Shown here: positions 24,311 to 35,420 of the stretch, piece after piece | Layout of the letters: each line of letters begins with the position of its first letter | Numbering within the stretch: position 1 is the first letter of the stretch | Assembly: GCF_051020765.1 (NCBI RefSeq) | Contig: NC_134929.1 | Span: 23,760,135 to 23,824,134, forward strand | Origin: Lasioglossum baleicum | Taxonomy: Eukaryota > Arthropoda > Insecta > Hymenoptera > Halictidae | DNA: 64,000 nt | Reading direction: 5' to 3' | The notes under the pieces: model-generated | What the model saw: the letters and a program-made list of their open reading frames with translations, nothing else | Database searches by the model: none | Told to the model about the DNA's origin: nothing | Program-made: the position numbers and the translations under genes

Positions 24311-24435
24311 TTAAAAAAGAATTCCAATCGAATCGATGAAAAACTGAGTTGTCGGCAGATTTTTGTCCAAAAAGATCGGTTTCTGGCCCACTGTGCGACG
24401 CGGCTAGTGAACCTATCATTATTTCGGCCACTGTA

Positions 24436-25602
24436 CAACAGAGGTTACATCAAATTATTGCAATGAAACAGTAGTTTACAAAATTTATAAGGTTTCTTTA
24501 TACATAGTACCTCTCTTGCGTTTAAATTATGACTGTGTTAAACTATTGTTCACAAACATTCATTGCCAGTTGCCTGAATTGTGTTATAAACCGGAAACGT
24601 TAAATGTAATGAAACGAAAAACAATCGATTTCATATTTTCATAAAAATAATTTATTCCTCTAGCATAATTAAGAGAAATAGTTATTGTGCATTCAAAAAT
24701 TCCGTATCGTGTACGTCGCGTTTGCGCCGCAAATAGTGACACAGATTATATGCATATTCACTGACACGTGAAAATTGTAGATTCCCAAACATACCACCGT
24801 CAGCAACATTGTCTTGTGTACATACACTGCTACAAACTTAATTAATTCTGTGCACAGACAAACATAAACTACGTGCATGGTTGCAGGCATCTTTAATATA
24901 AACCTTAATAAAACAGTGAATGTTGTACGGACTTATGTAGATACCCGATTAACCAGAATTTGACTTGATTAAAAAGTTTTCATTTTATATTAAATGACAC
25001 ACAGCTGTTTAACAAAGTTTTGGTGATAATGTCACACATGCTGCCATTTAAGTAAAGACAGAATACACACAAATATCCTGCAATCCCTATCGACAAGATA
25101 ATCGACGGTTACACACACAGCTTTGATAAAAAAGGTCGAGCCGAATAGGATTTTCTTCTTGGAACAACAAATCTGACCCAACATTACATCCGAACAGGTC
25201 AAGGGATATTTCTATTGTCAATATTGTCAGATATACTTCATGTTAACCTTATTTTTCTAATACCGTTGGTATATTTTTTCGGGTTACCCTAGCATAAAAA
25301 TTTACTGAAACAACTGGAAATAATTGAACTTTGTAAAATCGATTCGCAATACAATGTAGTGTTGAAAGTGAAAGTGAAAGTGGGAAACAATTAAACACTT
25401 CAAGGTTAATTAATTAATTACTTATTTATTTATTTATTGATGCCGTAAACTTAGTTTGGTTTATATAGCATACATTATTATAACACTTTACAAAAAAAAA
25501 TAGAGAAGTATATAACATAATATGTATAAAATGGAATTATGTAGTCACTTCAAAGCTATTGAATTTTATCAGTTGAACTGTCGCAGTGTCTAGCGAACGT
25601 GT
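24436..25602. other. no gene recognised
   Basis: AT-rich DNA with a short TTAA/TTTA-rich tract near 25405-25440. No domain or element end is recognised. Confidence 0.5.
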
Positions 25603-25610
25603 CTGTGTAT

Positions 25611-26430
25611 CAGAGGTGGGCATTATTTAGCGAAAAAAATATTTGAAATACTATTTAATATTTTAGATTTTATTTTGCTTAAAGCAAATAGTATTTTATT
25701 TGAACAATCTGAACCTCGAAATAAAATACTTCTATTTGAACAATCTGAACCTGAAAATAAAATGTTTCTATTTTAACAACTTCATCTACAAAATAAAATA
25801 TTTCTATTTTAATAATCTGAAACACAAAGTAAAACATTTCTATTTTAATAATCTGAAACACAAAGTAAAATATTTCTATTTTAATCATCTGAAACACAAA
25901 ACAGAATATTTGATTTTTTGCATTGTTATACCCCTAATACTTTCAGAAATCCCATTACTTATTTAATATTTCTCATTTTAGCAATAATTTAAAGAAGAAA
26001 TGGTACTTGATATAAGAAACTATATCATTTGCAACATTTTCGTTTTATTTTTTTGTTTGATTGTTGCTATTACTGCGTATATCCACTTCAGTTCACAGCA
26101 TGTGCCTACTGAGAGATTTGTTGATAAACATACACACAGTGTATCTTATCACCAGGAAACTATTTACACTCAGAAATCTATTGAATGTGAACCATTATTT
26201 TGAGCAATAATATTTAAAATTGAAATTGAAAATAAAGACAAAGCCCAAATATTTTCAATATTCTTAAAATAAAATACTATTTTCAAAAATTACTGCAACA
26301 AATAAAATATTTTATTTTCAAAAATTACTGCATCAAATAAAATGTTTTATTTTCAAAGTTGTACAGACACTGTAAAATAAATGGGATTATTTACTATTTA
26401 CTATTTAAAATAGCATTTTCCCCAGCTCCG
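25611..26430 (-). mobile_element. hAT element, CAGAGGTGGGCA family, copy 1
   Basis: The left end is CAGAGGTGGGCATTATTT. The right end reads inward as CGGAGCTGGGGAAAAT. The flanks CTGTGTAT (25603-25610) and CTGTGTGC (26431-26438) match at six of eight positions. It aligns along both ends with the copy at 52268-53627, including a 36-bp minisatellite near the left end. It has lost most of the transposase region, and only the flanks of that region remain. At 26214-26217 it has an intact TTAA where the other copy carries a MITE. Confidence 0.82.
25690..25905. repeat. 36-bp minisatellite, about six units
   Basis: Units run CTGAAACACAAAGTAAAA then TATTTCTATTTTAATAAT, with first units more diverged. 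Since 36 is a multiple of three, the array is open on both strands and gives spurious frames with 12-residue periods. A shorter array of the same unit is in the second copy (52350-52500). Subterminal repeats of this sort often bind hAT transposase; that role here is inferred. Confidence 0.9.
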
Positions 26431-26438
26431 CTGTGTGC

Positions 26439-27171
26439 ATATGTACTTGGTACTTGGTAGGAAGCCTATTATACAAAATGCGATGCACCAAAAAGTTGGA
26501 AGTTTTGTTAATAAACGATCCTCCCGAAGTAGTTATTCAAGTAGCAGGTCGAGCAACACAATTCTGTCGCAGCTAGCCTGATAAAGAAACGGTCGAGTTT
26601 ATGCAAAAAATACATATACGTATAAGCATAAGAGGTAAACTCCGGTAGAAGCTATGCATATAAACATGAGATGCATTTTACGGGCAGAGACATCACCATA
26701 TACAGTGACGATGCACGGACCTTGTGATGCGTATTTGTAAACCTGCGCGGGTGCATCAGCTCCATTTACCGTTTCACTTATCAAAGGAATATCGATATCG
26801 CGATACTTATTGTGGCCGACGATTCTACGGAACCGAATAAATAACAAAAACATGAAAAATCTGTAAAGGAGATGCTTGCGAAGGATACAATTTGATGAAA
26901 TCTAGTTTTTTACCCAAATATTAGAGAAAACATTTCCAACCCCTTCGTACTATATCGTATTTTGAAATGATTTTGAATGCAGAAACACTGGAATATTTAA
27001 CACATTTTGCAAAAATTAAAGTTTATGCAGAAACCACGACATAGCCAAGACACTTTAGACATGGGTAGTTTTTAGTATTACTAGTGTGTTATTTACAACC
27101 TATTCAAACGATTAAGAAAGGAAATCAATAATTACGTGACTCCCTTGTTATCAATGCAGACAATTTTTATT
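26439..27171. other. no gene recognised
   Basis: AT-rich sequence with no supported gene. An 84-codon minus-strand frame at 26599-26853 has no recognisable domain. Confidence 0.45.
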
Positions 27172-27824
27172 TTAATAAATGTTAAATGCTTTCGGCGCAA
27201 CGGTTCGATCGTTTACTACTAATTATGAAGCAATTTTGCTAATTATCAAACAAAATAGCGTAAATCTTAGGTATGAGACACCTAAGATACATGAATATTA
27301 CGCAGCATTACTAAACCAGTAATGTTCTATGATGAATTTTTCCAATAAACCTTACTTTTGTCATTATCTAAAAATTTTGAACTAGCTGATTCTCCCATAC
27401 AATAGACGCTGTATGAAACTGATTCGAATAAAAGTTGAACGTTAATAACGATTTACCATCAAGGTGTATTCGTAAGAGTGGATTTAAGAACATACTATGA
27501 CCTTTCAAATTTACCGCCTTATATCGATAGATATAACCTAGATCGTTTTCAATACGTTCTTGCATCAGTGTCTTGACAACAAGCATGTCCGACGCACGTA
27601 ACACACACACACACATGCCACACAATTATTATAAATTTATTTTCCCCAAAGCAAGTCACACAATCATTTAATATTTTTTGAAATTATTATAACATATTTA
27701 CTTTACAGACGCGCCTCAAATAAAGCTTGAAAAGGATCCAAACTAGGATCGAAACGTTGATTTTGTTTGATAATTACCAGTAAACGATCGAACCGTTGCG
27801 CCGAAAGCATTTAACATTTATTAA
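27172..27824. repeat. perfect 46-bp inverted repeat with 561-bp spacer
   Basis: Arms 27172-27217 and 27779-27824 are exact inverted copies containing AAATGCTTTCGGCGCAACGG and TTCGATCGTTTACT. Each arm begins with TTAA at its outer tip. The spacer has no recognisable transposase. It is probably a non-autonomous element with long terminal repeats, perhaps of the TTAA-target class, but no duplicated target beyond the arms proves this. Confidence 0.8.
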
Positions 27825-28586
27825 CAGCAAATACGATAGATAGAAGAAACATATTTAATTTTTATTGTGCAAGATCCGCAGCTTAACAATGACTGTGTAT
27901 CGTTCATTAGAACGCCGACTCGTTTCCAATGCAGAAAGCGACTCGTATTACAGGGAAATCCGAGACCCAGAACTTTCAACCTGATGTCGGACGTCTGTCC
28001 CCCGTTGACGAAACTAACAAGAGACATCGAAGATGGATGACGAGCAACAGAGAAAGGTAGAACCGGAAAATACGTGTACGCGTGGTTGAACGCGGCTTAC
28101 AGCTGACGCCCTGCACACTCCAGAAATTCGAATGACCTTTGTCTTCATTCACAACGATCGAGTGAAGTTCGTCGTTCCGCTGCACGAGCAGAACTGCCAT
28201 ACTTGCGAACTCCGACGCTGCACAGAAAATTTACGGTGATCGTTCTACACGCCACAATTTTTTCCATTTCTTGGTCCAATGAAAATGCTTCGTTCTTCGT
28301 GCTTCTGTTCAACCTATGTATACTTTTATTTCTTAAATATTGACACGTTTTATCTCTGTAACCATCACTAGAGTTTTTGCCGTTTCAACGGCGAATAATA
28401 CTTCGTCGTCGAAGTCTGAACCAGTTTTGAACATTTGTTTTTACTTCTTTGTTCGGCTCATTGGTAAAACTTGTTCCGCCACTTTTGTGCGGATCAACCT
28501 ACTTATAAAAATTTGCATAATTTATAAAAGTTATGTATTACATATTACTTACGCGTCTGGAAGTACATTTCACATAGTTTTCTACC
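27825..28586. other. no gene recognised
   Basis: Mixed-composition sequence with short overlapping frames. No feature is supported. Confidence 0.45.
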
Positions 28587-28594
28587 CCTTAGAC

Positions 28595-29991
28595 CAGCGG
28601 TTTCCAACCGGGAGGTGCGGGCTGTTGCCAGGGGAGGCGCCAAAATTTTTAATAAAAAATTAATGTTCATACCATAATACCTACAAATAAATAAACTTCA
28701 TATCGTAACGTTAACAGTACAAATTCAGTGAAGTAATGTTTATTTTTATTTTTCTTACATTTTTATACATTCATTTAAGTCCTATTAAAAAATTATCCGG
28801 AGCTGAAGATTTTAAAAATGACGCCTTTGCAAACGCTTCCGTTTCGGTGAATCGTATGCAAAACAGTTGCGACAAATTCCGTTTGCTGATAATACAGTTG
28901 AAAGAATAATCAATGCTATATCTGAAGATATTTGCTAATAATCACACAAAGCTGTGTGTTGATATGGGAGCTAATTATACCTCACTTCTGAATTATTGCG
29001 AAGTTCGCTGGCTATCTCGTGCAAAAGTGTGTGATTCAAAGGGTGTTTCAGCTCAAAGAAGAAATAGCAACCTTTCTCGAAGAAAACCACCATGAAGAAG
29101 CACAGTTATGGACGAACGATAATTTTATTGTTACACTTACCTATTTGGTTGAAATTTTTGGAAAATTGAGCGGTTTAAATAAATCAATGTAGGGATCACA
29201 AATGCATCCCCATGTTCAAAAAGACAAAGTAAAAGTTGGAGTTATGGAAATCAAATTTACAAAAGAATGAGTTGGATATGTTTTCACTTTCAAAAGATTT
29301 CTGGGACACAGGCAATATTGAAGCGAGCAAAAATCTTTTTATCGAACACTTGGACGGTTCAGTGCTGCATTTTTCAAATTATTTCAAAGACCTTAATTTC
29401 TCAAAGGTTCCGTGGATACAGAATCCATTCATCGACGATCAAGAAGACGAATTTGAGCTGACAACCATCGAAAAGGAAAAATTGATAGAATTATTATGCG
29501 ACAGCTCACTGAAACAAAAGTTTCAAAATGAAAACATAATTCAATTTTGGGTGAATCTTAGTGGAGAGTATGAATCTTTGTATTGCAAAGCAATGCATGT
29601 GCTTCTACCGTTTGTAACGCCTTATTTATGCGAAACGAGCTTTTCGACACTGGCTGCAATGAAAACCAAATATCGAACCAGGTTAATAGTCGAAAAAGAG
29701 TTACGAGTGGCATTCTCCACATTGCCCCCAAGATTTGATAAACTTTGTGCCAATAAACAACAACACTCGCATTAAATTTTGATGCATTAGATGTAGTTTA
29801 ATTAGTAATTTAACATAAAAATAAATATGCATGTTTCTATTGTTATAGCAAAACCTTGTTATTATTCTGTTAATCGTAGTTTTCAGTATTTTAAAACGTG
29901 TCTATATTATTATATCGATTAGAAGATAGGGAGGGGCGGAAAAAAAATTTTTTTTAGGGAGGCATAGTAGTATAAAGGTTGGAAACCGCTG
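28595..29991 (+). mobile_element. hAT element with perfect 8-bp target duplication, ZBED5/FAM200-like
   Basis: The ends are CAGCGGTTTCCAACC and its exact inverted copy. The flanks CCTTAGAC are identical at 28587-28594 and 29992-29999. The 1397-bp copy holds the C-terminal third of a transposase of the group that gave rise to host genes such as ZBED5 and FAM200. It is the likely parent type of the short MITE at 8926. Confidence 0.94.
28840..29775 (+). pseudogene. hAT transposase fragment, ZBED5/FAM200-like
   Basis: The last 179 codons (29236-29775) are open. They contain FWVNLSGEYESLYCKAMHVL, LPFVTPYLCETSFSTLAAMK and TKYRTRL, then LRVAFSTLPPRFDKLC before TAA at 29773. This is the C-terminal dimerisation part of hAT transposases of the ZBED5, SCAND3 and FAM200 type (L-C-E-x-x-F-S-x-L). 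Upstream, about 29045-29190 reads VFQLKEEIATFLEENHHEEA and NFIVTLTYLVEIFGKLSGLN in a different frame, also typical of this group. Stops and frame changes near 29040, 29190 and 29270 break the gene. The BED zinc finger and most of the catalytic region are missing. Confidence 0.87.
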
Positions 29992-29999
29992 CCTTAGAC

Positions 30000-32180
30000 A
30001 TCGGATAATCCCGTCACTGAATGCTGAAGTGCATTTTGTAGTTATTACGCTGGGACGAGCGCACGAAGATGATTCAAGTACCTTCAAGTACATGTCGTGA
30101 TGTTGCTAGAATATAAAATTCAAAGACCAATGTTTAAGAAAAAACCGAATTTTATTGAACCAGTTGTTTGTTTACTGTAAATTAACTCGCTTGTCCATTC
30201 GCAAAACGAAGAGCACGCGAAACGCGCGAAAACGGTGACCTTTTGCTAAAAATGACTGAAATATTTTTATCTTGCTGAATACACCGACTGACACTTGCTA
30301 CAAATTGAAAAGCTTGGAAATTTAACCGAACTGCACGATCAACTTCACTGGTGTGAACATTTCCAAACATTTGACAGTTCAATTAGTTTGCATTTTCACC
30401 GCTGACGCAATTTCACTTGCTCACAGCTGCGCCTGCTGTTATTAATTCGTTCTTCGCGTTGCTAGCCTCCGGTTTGTTCTTTTAACTAATTCAAATAATT
30501 GTGTCCGCACGAATTTGCCGTGTTACGGATTTCTTGTTTCATGTATTCGTCCGTGTCGGAATAGCCATGCTGAGTTTAAAAAAATATGTACAGTTGAATA
30601 TTTTACATATGCACATGAGAGGAGAGTATAAGGGAAACGATAAAACAGATTTATTTTAGCTACTAAAAGCTCAACCGAGAGAAAGTTCATTAATAAAGGT
30701 GAAACTCAAAATTACAAATTAAGATAGATCAAAAATAAGGGAAAAAAACAGTTAAAGCAGTTTATAGCAGTGTAAAAATGCATAATAAATAATGATTGCA
30801 CTAGAAAAAGTAAAGATTATTTTATAATTTATGCAATGCTCCACATATCCAGTGTAGTGAACAGGAATATGGGAAATTATAAAATAATAGCAAATCATAA
30901 ATATACAGTACTTCGGGAATTAAGTCTGAACAATTTGTGAAACCATTTATTGTTTTGGAGTACAAATAGATTTTTTATAACACATAAAATGTATAGGTAT
31001 TTTGCAATCACTATGTAGATATACGAGTAAATATGTAGATTGCAGTGACGCGCAAGACTGTAATTTCTTATCGCGTAAAAACAATTTGAATGTCACAGAT
31101 CTCATAAGAAGCTGTCATGTCGTATAAAAATTCAATGAATATGTATTAGCCCTCGCGTAAACGTAATACATATTGCGAATAATTTATATTTCGAAGCGAT
31201 ACCTTTTACATTGTAGATCCTACATTATATAATTGTGTTATTTGTTGTCGCGTCTTGTAAGCAACGATTAATTATACATACATACATGCTTATCTGTGAT
31301 CGCCTTGACAAGGTCACAGCCTTATTACAAAAAAAATAACCGTATAAATGAAGTACCGCAAGATAAATACAATTAATGCTAACAACGTGAATACCAGAAA
31401 CTGAAACCGAACTACAATTGTGTAATTAAGATTATAATTAAGATAATAAAATCGTTGTCTTGTTAGATACTCGTGTACCGTCGGATTAGTAACAGGTTAT
31501 AATTAAAGCCATGCTAAATACTAGACAATTGCTCCAATTAGAACTATGTATGCTATTAACAGGTCACGAAACTGATTCTTGTGGAATTACTAACGATTGA
31601 TTGAAATTATATTCTTCAATTTGTTATTGTATTAAGTTGTAAAATGGATTTTTTGCGATTTTTTGCTTAGGCAATACAACTGAAAGAACTTCGTGTGACT
31701 TTGAGTACCGGAAGCCATAAGTGTACATAAAAATAATTAAAAAATCTACAAAGGAGATTTATCTTAGCAAACGTTCGAGAAATAGACAATCTGGTTCTTC
31801 TCATATTTTCTCCAACCTGTGCCTTAACTAATGTTTGTCTAATGCTGATGGCTACATGAAGGTCATGATATTGGGGATCTTGGATTCGTCTTGAGGATTG
31901 AGTTATTAGGTGGCAGTAACGACAATATACAGGCTCATTTAAAAAAACGTCTTCGAAACTAGTTATAGTCGGTCACAAAAATATTAGGACAAAATTGCAA
32001 TCACGGCCCTCTCTACGGGTGAGCAACCCGGACATTTATCCGGGGCGCCAAAATTTTGGGGGCGCCATTTTGGCTGAGAGAGAAGTGTGAGAAAAATATT
32101 GATGTGTTAAATACCAAATTAATAGAAAAGTTCACATTACGTAGAATTAGCAGAGAATATTTCGGCAGTATCTGCTCTTT
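30000..32180. other. no gene recognised
   Basis: Long AT-rich stretch with no frame above about 70 codons. Near 32015-32080 the sequence GGGTGAGCAACCCGG, followed by GGGGCGCC, resembles a hAT end, but no partner end was found. Confidence 0.45.
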
Positions 32181-33237
32181 TTGGCAAAAAATGCTCAGCT
32201 CACGGATGCGCTCGGCGAATCGGTTGGCAAGGCGAGAAACGGAAAAGAAGACGAAAGAAGGAGGCAGGTAAACCAGTTTCTTCTTGGTCGCGAGAGAGCA
32301 TCGGGTCTGGGCCGTGGTCCTTCGGCGTCTACCCTCGGTTCAGGGATTCCCATGGCTTGGTCGAGCCTCTATCCCCGTACCGTCTAACGGTCTTCTATTG
32401 TCCGGGACGGGACCCCAATAGCGATCAGGAGGGGCCTCAAGGCCCACCGTCAGCGGTGTTCTCTCGTGCTTTCTGCCAATCGGGGGATCGGGGCCCCGGC
32501 TGCCTCCTTGAAAACCCCCGAGGAGCCTTCCTCGAGTCGTTGCCTTCTCTCCTCTTCTCTCTTTCTCTCTCCCTTTCTTTCTCCTCTCTCCTCTCTCCTC
32601 TCTCCTCTCCTCTCCTCTCCTCTCCTCTCCTCTCCACTGCTCTCCACTCTGTGACAAACTGCGGCCCGATGCAACGTGAAAGAGGAAAACGCGATCTCAC
32701 GATCTCGCGATTCATCGCCGCAGGGAGTCAATGAGATTCGACGGGGGAATTAAACTAATGGTTACCATTGTCGTGTTTTGTCGCGCGGTGAATTTGTGTT
32801 TTCGAGTGTCGCGAAGGGGGATCGAACTCATCGCGAAATCTATACTCGGCTCCACGGAGGGTAGCCACGTTACTAATTGAGCTTTCCGTGGATCTTGAAA
32901 AATGCCCGGCCATATAATTTCGGTTAGGTCCCGCTCTCGACATGGTTGCTCAAATCGCTGCTAAGGGTAGCCAACCCTCCCGGGGCGGCGAAAAGAATAT
33001 TGATGGCGCTGTACCTTTAACTTTGAAACAATAGACACTTTTTCCCCCCTTGCGCATTCCGACAAAAAAGGACGAACCACGGGAAAAAATGTCGGGACAA
33101 CTTTCACTACTACCTTTCTCATGTCACTGTTTAGAGCTACCGCTTCTGGAAAACATACAGTTGAAATTTAAATATGTGTACATATGTATTGGTGAATATA
33201 TACAGTTTAAACATTTGTCTCTATTCAATATCTCTCT
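32181..33237. other. GC-rich, pyrimidine-rich island, no gene proven
   Basis: GC-rich DNA with overlapping open frames on both strands up to 125 codons (32357-32734). The repeats leave both strands open and give arginine/glutamate-rich or serine/leucine-rich translations. No conserved domain is visible. It may be untranslated or regulatory DNA. Confidence 0.3.
32545..32636 (+). repeat. CT-rich minisatellite (TCTCC units)
   Basis: Imperfect CTCTCCT and then tandem TCTCC pentamers. It creates long spurious frames on both strands. Confidence 0.9.
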
Positions 33238-33245
33238 CTTTCCGC

Positions 33246-33665
33246 CAGAGTTGGGCAAAAATTGAATCAACGATTGACGAATAAATTTCTACTTTAATCG
33301 TTAATCGCAATTAACAATTAATCTCCCAGGTTAGTCGTTAATTTCGGTTAACGATGAAATACTTATTAATCGTTAATTGGGAATAACGGTTAAATTTCTA
33401 CTTTAATCGGTAATTGCGATTAACGATTACATTCCTTTCAATTGTAATCGTCGATCGGATAATTGAACTAACTGTTGAAACTTTATTTCTGTCAATTCTC
33501 CATCTCCGCTCTCTGTCTCTACCTCCCTCCTTATTACAATTTATGGATAGACCGTATGGCGATTAACTTCATCCATCGCCGATTTTTCAATGGTTACCTT
33601 TTTTAATCGTACACATTAATCATTCAATCTCGATAAAAATTTTAATCAATTAATGCCCAACTCTG
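33246..33665. mobile_element. 420-bp hAT MITE with TTAATCG-rich interior
   Basis: The ends are CAGAGTTGGGCA and its exact inverted copy. The flanks CTTTCCGC (33238-33245) and CTTTACGC (33666-33673) match at seven of eight positions. The inner sequence repeats TTAATCGTTAAT-like motifs in both orientations near the ends. It has no coding sequence. The ends resemble the family at 25611 and 52268, but the interior is unrelated. Confidence 0.85.
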
Positions 33666-33673
33666 CTTTACGC

Positions 33674-35420
33674 CATTATTTCGTATGCACGTTTATTGAG
33701 TATTTTGCAAGGGCGAAATTGGCAAATCCCGCGAATCGCCGGGTAGAAAAGAAGTTAACGGCGATGCCCATTATCAGCATCGGTGAGTGACTTTTACCGA
33801 AGCCCGACGAGCAGATCGATGGGCTTGGCGTTTCGCAACGTTTCGAGAGTACACGTATACCCGTCTAAGGATTCCAGTTCGGATCGAGGCTCTCGATTCT
33901 CGAAAGGGGAGTCTCGCTGGCGCGGCGCGGCGTCCAACGAGTGGTATGTATGTAACCAACGTGGTCAAACAAACAGCAACCGGCATGGGCAAAGATGCAT
34001 TGTGGAGAAGCGACGGGAGTCGGTGTATGAGCGACAAGCAAGAAACACGCTGGACCAAGGGACAGAGGAAAGAAAGGAAGAGCAAAGAAACGTCCGCGGA
34101 AGACTGGGGAAAAAACGGAAGGGAGCGAAGAGACGCGCGGTGACCGGTGATTATCGGCGCAACGAATATCCAAAGAGGGGTAGAGAACGATGCCAGGATA
34201 CCTGGAGAAGAGTTGAAGGGAGAAAAGAGATCGACGAGAACCCTGGAAATGATGGAAAAGAGACGGAATCCAAGAGTAGCCAGAAGGAAACACGGTCCCA
34301 CTAGTTAGCACGATGAGGATAGCCGATAAACGGGATAGCGATGGGACCAAGTGTATCGCAAGCATTCGGTCATGTCCGATGTCTTTGCACTTTCTTCACT
34401 TCAATTGAATCGTTCAAGTTTCTTCAGCCTGCATGTTGCCTGGCAGTGCCTGGGAAAAGAGAGATACACGTCTGTGTACATATCTACATATGTATATTCT
34501 GTGTCTTGCAATGGTTGCAGACGATTTTTGTTGTACATACAAAGTCGTCTTGTTCATTTATGATACAAATAAATGGATCAAATGAAACAGAGGAAAATTA
34601 TCTTAAAGAATTTAAAAATGTTATTGCATTATTTTCATCCGAGTGCTATTACTGTGAGACTGTGAAAGAATTGAGAAATTCTGCAAATTCATATTCATCC
34701 GATTACAAGTTATCGAGAAAAGAAGTAGACTAATAATACTTTAGCGTAGCTGCCGTTCCATTTAAAAATGAAATGTTCTGATTCAAACTGGTTGTAGTTA
34801 ATTGCAACTATTAACCCCGGCAGGACCGAGCGAATTCTAAATATTGAATCGATTGTTATCAGCGTGCACATATTGAACGTTCCACGGCTACGAGAGAATA
34901 TTTGTGGGAGGAAACAGAAAGGGCCGAGAACAGCGAAGAGGAAGAGGGAGAATGAACGATAGGAGAAGGATGGCGGAGGACGAGGAGGCGTCTGGCTGAG
35001 GCTGAGAGTGGAGATGAAGAAGGAGCGAGAAGAGAAGCTGAAGAAGGACGGCTGCAGGGGAAAGAAGAACGAGAGCTGGTGCTCTCTCTTCTAGTGCAGC
35101 CGTACGAGACTTCCACGAATCGGGACCTCCGCGGTCTTCTTCGCCAGTCTCTTGCCCGGTCGAGAGAACCCAAAACGCAGGCTTGAACTCACAGACGATA
35201 TTATAGCTTAACTTCATATTATTGTGCTCCTTATATGGCAGCCCATGGTATATCGCGGTGCAGGCCGTTTAATCTTGCCAAAGGAGTTGGCCTCGACTCC
35301 CCCGGGACGTGTCAGTGCCCTTACGTATTTCCAAGACTTCCCTTTCATTGCTACCCAATAACGGGCTCGATCAGAGAAGCCTCGTGTTTATTTCCCATCC
35401 GTGAAATATTGATCCTGTAA
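33674..35420. other. GC-rich, purine-rich island, no gene proven
   Basis: Two GC-rich blocks, about 33780-34340 and 34860-35420. The first is open on both strands for about 170 codons (33783-34304 plus, 33774-34301 minus). The second is strongly purine-rich on the plus strand. The translations are low-complexity, rich in Arg, Glu and Ser, with no domain, and cannot all be real. They might be exonic untranslated sequence of an unseen gene. Confidence 0.3.

Larger units (their letters stand above)
22085..24433 (-). mobile_element. Tc1/Tc3-like element with perfect 27-bp terminal repeats
   Basis: The left end starts CAGTGGCCGAAATAATGATA and the right end is its exact inverted copy over 27 bp. 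Both are flanked by TA (22083-22084 and 24434-24435). The transposase relic lies on the minus strand at about 22300-23227. About 1.2 kb lies between the transposase start and the right end, far more than usual. That extra DNA includes coding pieces of an unrelated repeat (23732-24310), so a second element probably inserted here. A partial copy of the left end sits at 39568. Confidence 0.9.

Noticed and set aside
25679..25966. Frames with a 12-residue repeat (FQIIKIEIFYFV type)
   Set aside because: They are translations of a 36-bp minisatellite inside a hAT element.
32340..32734. Overlapping frames of 90-125 codons on both strands
   Set aside because: They come from the CT/GA minisatellite, which lacks stop codons in either direction; translations are low-complexity and have no domain.
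32015..33010. Two GGGT-AGC-AACCC-type GC-rich motifs near 32020 and 32965
   Set aside because: They are in the same orientation and cannot be the two ends of one element.
33774..34304. Long frames on both strands (173-175 codons)
   Set aside because: Opposite strands cannot both be coding here. The sequence is rich in Arg, Glu and Ser with no recognisable motif, and composition explains the openness.
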